A model generated the notes under the pieces. It worked only from the letters and a program-made list of their open reading frames with translations, was not told where the DNA came from and ran no database searches. A DNA stretch of 5,223 nucleotides, taken from Deltaproteobacteria bacterium (GTDB taxonomy: Bacteria; Desulfobacterota; Desulfuromonadia; Desulfuromonadales; Geopsychrobacteraceae). Position numbers and translations under genes: made by a program. The stretch spans positions 1 through 5,223 of the forward strand of contig JAACTI010000048.1 of assembly GCA_009993495.1 (NCBI GenBank), read 5' to 3'. Below, in pieces: positions 1-4,982 of the stretch (position 1 is the first letter of the stretch; every line of letters begins with the position of its first letter).

Positions 1-1
1 A

Positions 2-33
2 AAACCCTCTGACATTATTATGTGGGAGGGTTT
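2..33 (-). terminator. Hairpin terminator, probably bidirectional
   Basis: Bases 2-14 pair with 21-33 around a six-base TTATTA loop, with one G/G mismatch (11/24) and one wobble (10/25). The outer eight pairs are perfect, five of them G-C or C-G. Read on the minus strand, the second arm runs into at least four T's at the window edge. On the plus strand it is followed by TTTGTT. It lies about 100 bases beyond the stop of the small membrane protein gene at 135-512, so it most likely ends that transcript. It may also end an opposing transcript from outside the window. The T-run is cut by the edge, which limits confidence. Confidence 0.5.
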
Positions 34-134
34 GTTGCAAAACTTATAACGACAGATACCCGTTCCATGGCGACCTCGGACTCTGCTTGCTGAAGATTTA
101 TCTAACGTTATTTAGCCCAGGGGGGGCGGTTTCA

Positions 135-512
135 TCAGGGGATATAACCCGAAAAGTAACTGTCATGGGCCGTGCTTTGTTGTACGGTTTTTAACAGGTC
201 AATGCCGATAGGTTTCATGAGCCACAGGGCCATAATTCCCAGCACCAGCAGGGACATACACCAGTTCAACAGCAAGCTCAGCCACTGCCAGTCTGCCTCG
301 CTGCGTGCCGACTTGGCGGTCTTCTCAGCGTCATCATCTTCCCTGGAGGCACGGCTACGCAACAAGCGTCCCGAGGTAATAAAAATGAGCGCCGAGACAA
401 CAAATTGCGGCATGACTTCAAAGGTCACCAGATCGGCGCTCAGCAGCAGGGCATAACAAAGCACTGCAGCAACACCAAGAAGGGACATTTGTTGACTCAG
501 GTTCGCGTTCAT
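135..512 (-). CDS. Small three-helix membrane protein, unknown function
   Basis: I do not recognise this 125-residue protein. Three hydrophobic stretches are visible at about residues 9-30, 34-51 and 77-99. A very polar, charged loop (about 52-76, including EDDD and several Lys/Arg) separates the second and third, and a short polar tail follows. It is therefore a likely inner-membrane protein with no enzyme motif in view. The start is well supported: GAGGAA lies about five bases upstream of the ATG. The frame ends in a tandem double stop (TGATGA). It lies 63 bases downstream of the acetate-transporter homologue on the same strand and has a promoter of its own, so it may be transcribed both with that gene and alone. 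It does not resemble the DUF485 small membrane protein that accompanies ActP-type acetate permeases. A helper of the neighbouring transporter is possible but unproven. Confidence 0.75.
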   Translation of the reverse strand: MNANLSQQMSLLGVAAVLCYALLLSADLVTFEVMPQFVVSALIFITSGRLLRSRASREDDDAEKTAKSARSEADWQWLSLLLNWCMSLLVLGIMALWLMKPIGIDLLKTVQQSTAHDSYFSGYIP

Positions 513-550
513 GTTTTTCCTCGGTCAAGGTTCAACCTGCTTTTCCTGCA

Positions 551-579
551 ATAAAACAAATAAAACATCATTATGTCAA
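551..579 (-). promoter_or_regulatory. Sigma-70-type promoter for the small membrane protein
   Basis: On the minus strand a perfect -35 box TTGACA (574-579) is followed after exactly 17 bases by TTTTAT (551-556), which matches four of six -10 positions. The expected start is near 544, about 30 bases before the ATG at 512 and upstream of the GAGGAA ribosome binding site. The -35 box overlaps the TGA stop codon of the upstream transporter gene (576-578), so the promoter is partly embedded in coding sequence. Confidence 0.55.
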
Positions 580-1166
580 TGTGAGACTGAAGAGCCCGCT
601 TTGTTTTTTGTGCTCAGCAGAGTCAGCGAGCGCTCCTGCCAGCGACACCTGAGATTTGCCGCGGCGGTATAAAGTGCCGCCAGCCCGGCAAGAGTTCCGG
701 CAATCGCCGCAAGATCGGCAAAGAAAGGATTGCTACGGATTTCTCCGCTAGCCATCGCCAGCAGGTTGATCATCAGGGCACAAAAAGTCAGCTGCACCGC
801 CAGATTTCCAGCGAAGCTGCCCAGAAACAACAGCGCAGCAAAAAGCCCCCAGAACGTGAGATAAATCAACAAACTCAAGGGTGCCGGTGCGCTGCCGATT
901 GCCAGTTTTGGCAGAATATAAAAGCCAAGCATGGAAAACCAGAACAAGCCCAGGGGCACAAACCTGACCGCAGTGCTGTTGTCCCGCCGTTGTTGGGCGT
1001 GAACGCCACTAAACACCATGAGAACCCCGCCCAGCAGAAGGATTGAACCCAGCAGTGCAGGCGGAACCGGGAGCAGATGATTGTGATCAAGGGCAAACAG
1101 GCTGACGCAGGGGGCCAGGGCGATATAACCGAGCGCAGGATGAGAAGCAGAAGCTTGCGGGGCCAT
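576..1166 (-). CDS. GPR1/FUN34/SatP-family acetate transporter homologue
   Basis: A 196-residue integral membrane protein with six probable helices (about 12-26, 36-56, 67-86, 95-115, 118-139 and 150-171). Length and pattern fit the AceTr family (E. coli SatP/YaaH is 188 residues), which carries acetate and sometimes succinate across the inner membrane with protons. The likeness to SatP as I remember it is clearest at GGVLMVFSG (46-54), FWFSMLGFYILPKL (75-88), YLTFWGLFAALLFLG (102-116) and the last helix. The N-terminal family signature NPAPLGL is reduced to HPALGY (9-14), so this is a divergent member and its substrate is uncertain. The frame is open for 31 more codons to 1259, but I chose the ATG at 1166: GGAGGT lies five bases upstream of it, HPALGY then falls near the N-terminus as in the family, and the earlier ATGs lack such a site. 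Confidence 0.8.
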   Translation of the reverse strand: MAPQASASHPALGYIALAPCVSLFALDHNHLLPVPPALLGSILLLGGVLMVFSGVHAQQRRDNSTAVRFVPLGLFWFSMLGFYILPKLAIGSAPAPLSLLIYLTFWGLFAALLFLGSFAGNLAVQLTFCALMINLLAMASGEIRSNPFFADLAAIAGTLAGLAALYTAAANLRCRWQERSLTLLSTKNKAGSSVSH

Positions 1167-1170
1167 GGAA

Positions 1171-1176
1171 ACCTCC
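1171..1176 (-). promoter_or_regulatory. Ribosome binding site that sets the transporter start
   Basis: The minus strand reads GGAGGT, followed by five bases and then ATG at 1166. This strong Shine-Dalgarno site decides for the 196-residue protein over starts further upstream (1259, 1208 and 1193), none of which has a comparable site. Confidence 0.8.
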
Positions 1177-1191
1177 GAAAAAATCAAGGAC

Positions 1192-1222
1192 ATATAAGCC
1201 GCGGCCATGTCCCCCAAGTCAA
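1192..1222 (-). promoter_or_regulatory. Weak candidate promoter for the transporter gene
   Basis: TTGACT (1217-1222, five of six -35 positions) is followed after 19 bases by TTATAT (1192-1197), a poor -10 box. Initiation would fall near 1185, giving a short leader that still contains the ribosome binding site. The spacer is longer than ideal. I saw no better pair in this interval, so this is offered as a candidate only. Confidence 0.25.
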
Positions 1223-1265
1223 TGAGATGGAGCTTTAGAACAGGGTTAGCAAATAGCATTCCGCT

Positions 1266-1270
1266 GAGGG
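1266..1270 (+). promoter_or_regulatory. Ribosome binding site of the 41-codon plus-strand gene
   Basis: GAGGG lies seven bases upstream of the ATG at 1278, a near-ideal spacing. It is the main reason for choosing that start over the in-frame ATGs at 1314 and 1320, which have only weak sites. Confidence 0.45.
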
Positions 1271-1274
1271 CGGA

Positions 1275-1301
1275 CTGATGAATTATTTTAAAATTCAGCA
1301 G
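1275..1301 (+). repeat. Inverted repeat covering the start codon of the small gene
   Basis: Arms 1275-1284 and 1292-1301 (CTGATGAATT and AATTCAGCAG) pair at nine of ten positions around a seven-base AT-rich spacer. The ATG at 1278-1280 sits in the first arm and the ribosome binding site is just outside it. As RNA it could hide the start codon; as DNA it has the size and symmetry of a dimeric operator. No T-run follows on either strand, so it is not an intrinsic terminator. Confidence 0.5.
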
Positions 1302-1403
1302 GTTAAGAATTTAATGACTATGAAGTTGAAGACAGGAGGGTGTTTTTTTTGCAAGCATGCGAATTATTCCGGAGGTTTCCTGAAGACAAAATTTTTTGTT
1401 TAA
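1278..1403 (+). CDS. Possible small basic CxxC protein, unknown function
   Basis: A 41-codon frame, ATG to TAA, on the strand opposite to every other gene here and divergent from the transporter (111 bases between start codons). The product is lysine-rich (seven Lys) with no Asp or Glu, so strongly basic. It has one CFFC motif (Cys22, Cys25) followed by Lys-His, then a glycine pair, and ends in hydrophobic residues. One CxxC and a nearby His could bind a metal if the protein pairs with itself, but no known family is recognised. Support comes from the GAGGG site seven bases before the ATG, the terminator four bases after the stop, and the absence of other genes in the gap. Against it: short length, AT-rich sequence in which open frames arise by chance, and no convincing plus-strand promoter. 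The alternative is a non-coding RNA ending at the same terminator. Confidence 0.42.
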   Translation: MNYFKIQQVKNLMTMKLKTGGCFFCKHANYSGGFLKTKFFV

Positions 1404-1407
1404 TATG

Positions 1408-1427
1408 CCGAATTTATTCGGTTTTTT
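1408..1427 (+). terminator. Intrinsic terminator on the plus strand
   Basis: CCGAA (1408-1412) and TTCGG (1417-1421) form a perfect stem around TTTA. Six T's follow at once (1422-1427), and after GAG a second run of six T's (1431-1436). The orientation is plus-strand only: on the minus strand the stem is followed by CATATT with no T-run. It therefore cannot serve the response regulator. It implies plus-strand transcription through about 1260-1400, which fits the small gene directly upstream. Confidence 0.65.
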
Positions 1428-1505
1428 GAGTTTTTTACCAGAAAGACGTATTGCAAAACTGCAAAAAAGATACGAAGCGTCCTCTTTGCTTAAAACGGTT
1501 TTTCT

Positions 1506-1523
1506 ACGCCACGGCTGTGGCGT
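1506..1523 (-). repeat. Inverted repeat just after the response regulator gene
   Basis: ACGCCAC (1506-1512) and GTGGCGT (1517-1523) form a perfect seven-pair, GC-rich stem with a four-base loop. It starts 15 bases beyond the stop codon of the response regulator gene. On the minus strand AGAAAAACC follows rather than a T-run, so this is not a textbook intrinsic terminator. It could protect the 3' end of the operon mRNA or mark termination of another kind. The rest of the gap (1428-1505) is AT-rich, with a short direct repeat of TGCAAAA (1452-1458 and 1460-1466) and nothing else I can support. Confidence 0.4.
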
Positions 1524-1538
1524 TACGGACTAAGGATT

Positions 1539-2900
1539 TCACCAGGCATCTGACTTTTTCAAACCATATTTTTTCAGCTTGCGATAAATTGTCGCCATGT
1601 TCATCCCCGCCTTTTGGGCGGCTTCTTCAACCTTGCCGTCGGTCTCACGCAGGAGTTGCCGCAGGTAATCAATTTCAAAATTGGCCAAGGCTTCGGTGTA
1701 GTCGGCACCAGGCAAACCGTGACTGTCGATCTTGATGAATTGCGACAGAACTTCAAGGGAAATGCGCTCTTCGGTTTCGATGGTCAGGCAGGCCTCAATG
1801 ACATTCTTCAACTGGCGGATATTGCCCGGCCAGTCAAAATCGCTCGCCGCCTGGCGCGCCTCGTCACTCAAGCCGAGAATATTGGTGCCGAAGGCTGCAT
1901 TCTGCCGGGCAATAAAGTGGGCCGCCAGCAGGGGAATATCGGCGCGCCGTTCACGCAGGGGCGGCAGGTGTAAATTGATGACATTCAGACGATAAAACAG
2001 ATCTTCACGAAAAGTCCCGGCGCTGACTTCGGCGGCCAGGTCGGAATTGGTTGCCGACAGCAGGCGCACATCAACCTTGATGGCAGTGCTGTCGCCAACC
2101 CGTAAAAACTCGCGTTCTTCGAGGAAACGCAGCAGGGTCTTCTGTACGTTCAAGGGCAGGTTGCCGATTTCATCCAGAAAGAGGGTGCCGCCATCTGCCG
2201 CCTGCAGCAAACCTTCACGATCGACCGTCGCGCCGGTAAATGCGCCCTTTTTGTGGCCGAAGAGTTCGCTCTCCAGCACCGATTCCGGAATTGCCCCGCA
2301 ATTGATAGCTACAAAGCGCTTGTTTCGGCGCGCCGAGTTGTGATGAATTGCCTGGGCAATCAGCTCCTTGCCGGTGCCGGATTCTCCGGTAATGAGCACT
2401 GAAGTGTCGCGCACTGCGACCTTTTCCACCTTTTCGAGCAACTTTTGCAGGCTGCTGGAGGTGCCGATAATGGCGCTGAAGTTGAATTTTTCGGCCAGCT
2501 CTTCACGCAAATGGGCATTTTCTTCGCGCAGCTCATTGTGGCTGATGGCGTTACGCACGCGAAACAAAAGTTCATCGGGCTCGAAGGGCTTGGTCAGCAT
2601 ATCGTAGGCGCCACGACGCAGGGCCTGAATCGACATTTCGACCGTCGCAAAAGCGGTAATCATGATCACCGGAATATCGGCCTCGCGCTCCTTGATCTGG
2701 CGCAGAACTTCAAGCCCATCGATACCGGGCATTTTAATATCGCTGATGACCAGATCCCAGACCTGCGGGCGAAAAAATTCCAGGGCTTCCCGGGGATCGG
2801 TAAAGGAGCGAACGGCATAACCATCATCCAGCAGCACCGCTTCCATCATGCGGCACAAGCCTTCTTCGTTGTCGATCACCATAATTTTTTTCGGCGCCAT
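1539..2900 (-). CDS. NtrC-family sigma-54-dependent response regulator
   Basis: A complete 453-residue cytoplasmic regulator of usual length, expected to drive open-complex formation by sigma-54 RNA polymerase when phosphorylated. The receiver domain (about 5-118) has the phospho-acceptor Asp54, Thr82 and Lys104; its acidic pocket reads D10-N11-E12, with Asn in place of the usual second Asp. A charged helical linker spans about 119-138. The AAA+ domain (about 141-370) shows Walker A GESGTGKE (172-179), the sigma-54 contact loop GAFTGA (219-224), Walker B TLFLDE (239-244), sensor I SATN (282-285), Arg-finger region FREDLFYRLN (297-306) and sensor II WPGNIRQL (357-364). A Fis-type helix-turn-helix (about 421-447, ending ATIYRKLKKYG) binds enhancer DNA. 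It follows the kinase gene by 12 bases, so that kinase is its expected phosphodonor. The motifs for sigma-54 activation are intact. Targets are not evident in the window. Confidence 0.95.
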   Translation of the reverse strand: MAPKKIMVIDNEEGLCRMMEAVLLDDGYAVRSFTDPREALEFFRPQVWDLVISDIKMPGIDGLEVLRQIKEREADIPVIMITAFATVEMSIQALRRGAYDMLTKPFEPDELLFRVRNAISHNELREENAHLREELAEKFNFSAIIGTSSSLQKLLEKVEKVAVRDTSVLITGESGTGKELIAQAIHHNSARRNKRFVAINCGAIPESVLESELFGHKKGAFTGATVDREGLLQAADGGTLFLDEIGNLPLNVQKTLLRFLEEREFLRVGDSTAIKVDVRLLSATNSDLAAEVSAGTFREDLFYRLNVINLHLPPLRERRADIPLLAAHFIARQNAAFGTNILGLSDEARQAASDFDWPGNIRQLKNVIEACLTIETEERISLEVLSQFIKIDSHGLPGADYTEALANFEIDYLRQLLRETDGKVEEAAQKAGMNMATIYRKLKKYGLKKSDAW

Positions 2901-2909
2901 GAGATCATG

Positions 2910-2914
2910 TCCTT
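2910..2914 (-). promoter_or_regulatory. Ribosome binding site overlapping the kinase stop codon
   Basis: The minus strand reads TAAGGA: the TAA stop of the kinase gene (2913-2915) shares bases with AAGGA, which lies nine bases before the regulator's ATG at 2900. This suggests translational coupling. An ATG at 2907 is out of frame and too close to the site to be used. Confidence 0.6.
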
Positions 2915-4877
2915 AATATTCTTCGCGTTCAATCGGCAGCAGCAGCGTGACCCTTGTGCCCTGTCCGACCGTCGATTCAATAAAAATCTCACCCTGATGC
3001 TGGTCGATAATCTGTTTGGTAATCGCCAGTCCCAACCCGGTTCCGCGCGCCTTGGTGGTAAAAAAAGGCTCGAAAATCTTTTCCAGATTTTCGGCAGGAA
3101 TACCACTGCCGTTGTCGGTAAAAACCACCGCGACCCGTTTGCCGTCCGGCCGGGTTTCGACCCCGACCTGACCCTGGCCTTCAATCGAAGCCGCCCCATT
3201 AAGAATCAAATTGATGGAAACCTGGCGCATTTGATCGGCATCCAGGGGCAGGCGCGCGAGTCCGGGGGCGAAGGACGTCAACAGATGGACCTGACGCAGC
3301 TCGGGCAAATTGGCGGAAAATTCGACAATTTCCTTGAGCAGGGCATTCAGATCCGTGGCCTCAAGCACCGGCTTGGGGGTACGCGCATAACTGAGCAAGT
3401 CTTGAACAATTTTTTTGCAGCGCTTACTTTCGCGCTTGATTTCATGAATAAAGTGATAGTTGGGATCCTCGGGCGAGATTTTCTTTTCCAGATAACCGGC
3501 ATAACCCAGAATCACCCCCAAAGGATTGTTGATTTCGTGGGCAACACCCGAAGACAGCACCCCGAGAGACGCCATTTTCCCCTGCTGGGCGAGGGCAGTT
3601 TCCATCTCTTTGTGCTGGCGCAACATCTTGATCATGCGGTTAAAAGTCTGGGCCAGTTCGCCCAGCTCATCCTGGCTGTCGACCTTAATCTGTTCATCCA
3701 TGCGCCCTTGCTTAACGCGCCGAATCGCGGCAATCATCTCGTGAATCGGGTCGGTCAAAACCTTTGCCGCCAGAAACACCAGGGTGACCGCGATTAAACC
3801 CACCAGCAAGGGCAGCAGCAGCACATGGGCAATAATGCGCATTTTCATCTGGTTGGCGGGCCGGTAAAATTCGTCTTCGTAGCTGCCGACGGCCACGATC
3901 CAGTCCCAGGGTTCAAAATATCGGTAACGCACAATTTTCATGCGCGCCTTCTTTTCCCCCTGGTTCAGCCAGGGGTAGCGAATCCACCCTTCCTTGTTGG
4001 CAATCATTTCAGCAATAAACGCCCGATTCTCTGAATCACGCTGGGCACTGATATTCTGGCCTTCAGCATCGGGATGGATCATCAGGGTGCCCGTGCGATC
4101 CATGCTGTAAATGTAGCCGGTTTTGCCAACCTGTTTAGTTTTAATCTGGGCTTTTAAAATGGCAAAGGAGGCTTGCTCAAAACTGTTCTCTTCATAGGTT
4201 TCGTCCAGGTAGCCACCGGCGGCAATAATCCAGTCCCATTCACGAAAGTAGCGATAGGCAACGATTTTGCGGCGTGGTCGCGTTTCGCCCAGGGCGGTGT
4301 TGCGCCAGGGGTAAACCGTATAGAGAATTTCGCCGGGCTTGGAAGCCAGTGCCCGCCGGCAAAGCTCGCGAATAAAGTAGCGCCCGTCTTCATCTTGCTC
4401 GTCATAAACATTTTCGCCCTCACGCGCCAGATGCGCGGTCAGCAGCCCCTTGCTGGTCATGGCATACAAATAACCGCTGCCGCCGATCGAGGCACTTTTC
4501 AGGGCGTTGCGCGCCGCTTTTTGGGCACTGCTGAGATTAATTTCGCCCTTTTGCAACTGCGTCTGGGCGGTCGCGACCAGGCTGTGAGCCAGATTGACCA
4601 GGGCTGCCATTTCCTGCTGAACCACCCGTTTGCGTTCATCTTGATAGACTTCATACTGGCGATAATGCGCATCAAGCAGATCCAGAGTAAAATCGGCCAT
4701 GTGATCCAGGTCAGCTTTGCTCGCACTGGTCAAGCCCTGATAGGCCTGATGAACGGCAACCACGCCAATCAGCCCGCCCGCCAGAATCAGGGGCAGCACC
4801 ACCAGGGGCAGCACCACCACCAGCATTTTGGCGCGGATACTGAGACGATTAACAAATTTGAAGAGGTAGCGATTCAT
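2913..4877 (-). CDS. Membrane sensor histidine kinase with double Cache domain
   Basis: A 654-residue inner-membrane kinase. Membrane helices lie at about 18-43 and 348-371. Between them is an extracytoplasmic sensor of about 300 residues: a helical stretch, then two similar Cache modules (about 134-228 and 250-336), each ending in KIV-x-YRYF...WDWI...G-x-Y-x-DE. A HAMP linker (about 372-424) leads to the HisKA domain with phospho-acceptor His447 in GVAHEINNPLG, then an ATP-binding domain with N box (Asn556, Asn560), G1 DNGSGIP (588-594), F box FEPFFTTK and G2 GTGLGLAI. All motifs needed for autophosphorylation are intact. There is no fused receiver; the partner is the NtrC-type regulator 12 bases downstream. 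The frame opens with TTG at 4889, but I prefer the ATG at 4877; neither has a strong ribosome binding site. Cache domains often bind small carboxylates, amines or amino acids; this ligand is unknown. Confidence 0.93.
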   Translation of the reverse strand: MNRYLFKFVNRLSIRAKMLVVVLPLVVLPLILAGGLIGVVAVHQAYQGLTSASKADLDHMADFTLDLLDAHYRQYEVYQDERKRVVQQEMAALVNLAHSLVATAQTQLQKGEINLSSAQKAARNALKSASIGGSGYLYAMTSKGLLTAHLAREGENVYDEQDEDGRYFIRELCRRALASKPGEILYTVYPWRNTALGETRPRRKIVAYRYFREWDWIIAAGGYLDETYEENSFEQASFAILKAQIKTKQVGKTGYIYSMDRTGTLMIHPDAEGQNISAQRDSENRAFIAEMIANKEGWIRYPWLNQGEKKARMKIVRYRYFEPWDWIVAVGSYEDEFYRPANQMKMRIIAHVLLLPLLVGLIAVTLVFLAAKVLTDPIHEMIAAIRRVKQGRMDEQIKVDSQDELGELAQTFNRMIKMLRQHKEMETALAQQGKMASLGVLSSGVAHEINNPLGVILGYAGYLEKKISPEDPNYHFIHEIKRESKRCKKIVQDLLSYARTPKPVLEATDLNALLKEIVEFSANLPELRQVHLLTSFAPGLARLPLDADQMRQVSINLILNGAASIEGQGQVGVETRPDGKRVAVVFTDNGSGIPAENLEKIFEPFFTTKARGTGLGLAITKQIIDQHQGEIFIESTVGQGTRVTLLLPIEREEY

Positions 4878-4906
4878 AGATGGCCGCAAAGAATTAAATG
4901 CAGCGA

Positions 4907-4935
4907 AGTATGTGGTAAGCGTCGGAATGAGTCAA
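4907..4935 (-). promoter_or_regulatory. Sigma-70-type promoter of the kinase-regulator operon
   Basis: On the minus strand TTGACT (4930-4935, five of six -35 positions) is followed after exactly 17 bases by CATACT (4907-4912, four of six -10 positions). Transcription should begin near 4900, leaving a leader of about 23 bases before the ATG at 4877. This supports separate transcription of the operon from the upstream hydratase gene. Confidence 0.5.
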
Positions 4936-4943
4936 GAAGCAGG

Positions 4944-4980
4944 GCCGCCTGCGGCAGCGAAAGCGCCCATTGAATGGCGC
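4944..4980 (-). terminator. Two tandem GC-rich hairpins after the hydratase gene
   Basis: The first hairpin in the minus direction (4963-4980) pairs GCG and CCAT with ATGG and CGC around a three-base loop, with one bulged C. It begins three bases past the hydratase stop codon and is followed by TTTCGC. The second (4944-4955) pairs GCCGC with GCGGC, leaving only two bases, or GCCG with CGGC around a four-base loop. T-runs are short, so termination is plausible by position but not certain. Confidence 0.4.
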
Positions 4981-4982
4981 TG

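Noticed and set aside
103..129. TAACGTTA palindrome and a run of seven G's after the small membrane protein gene
   Set aside because: Both are too short to assign a role. The GCCC/GGGC pairing near the G-run has no following T-run, so it is not a credible terminator.
1360..1421. Two similar palindromes (CGAATTATTCCGG at 1360-1372 and CCGAATTTATTCGG at 1408-1421) as a repeated operator
   Set aside because: The second is fully explained as the terminator stem and the first lies within the small reading frame. Two short AT-rich palindromes this close are easily due to chance.
1349..1429. A 26-codon plus-strand frame from TTG, overlapping the small gene in another frame
   Set aside because: It has a GGAGGG eight bases upstream, but the start codon is rare and the stop lies inside the terminator's T-run. 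The ATG-started 41-codon frame ends cleanly before the hairpin and is the better explanation.
1167..1538. A sigma-54 promoter (GG-N10-GC type) for the transporter or the small gene
   Set aside because: I read both strands for TGGCAC-N5-TTGC-like elements and found no acceptable match, despite the neighbouring sigma-54 activator.
1451..1735. A 94-codon plus-strand frame opening with TTG
   Set aside because: Most of it is antisense to the regulator's helix-turn-helix region. It has no ribosome binding site and no recognisable protein features.
2445..3797. A 450-codon open frame on the plus strand
   Set aside because: It runs antisense across the ends of the kinase and regulator genes, both of which carry full sets of family motifs. 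Its translation shows no recognisable domain and looks like a by-product of codon usage on the other strand.
4878..4889. TTG at 4889 as the kinase start, giving 658 residues
   Set aside because: There is no ribosome binding site at a suitable distance, and an in-frame ATG lies four codons downstream at 4877. The difference does not affect any domain.
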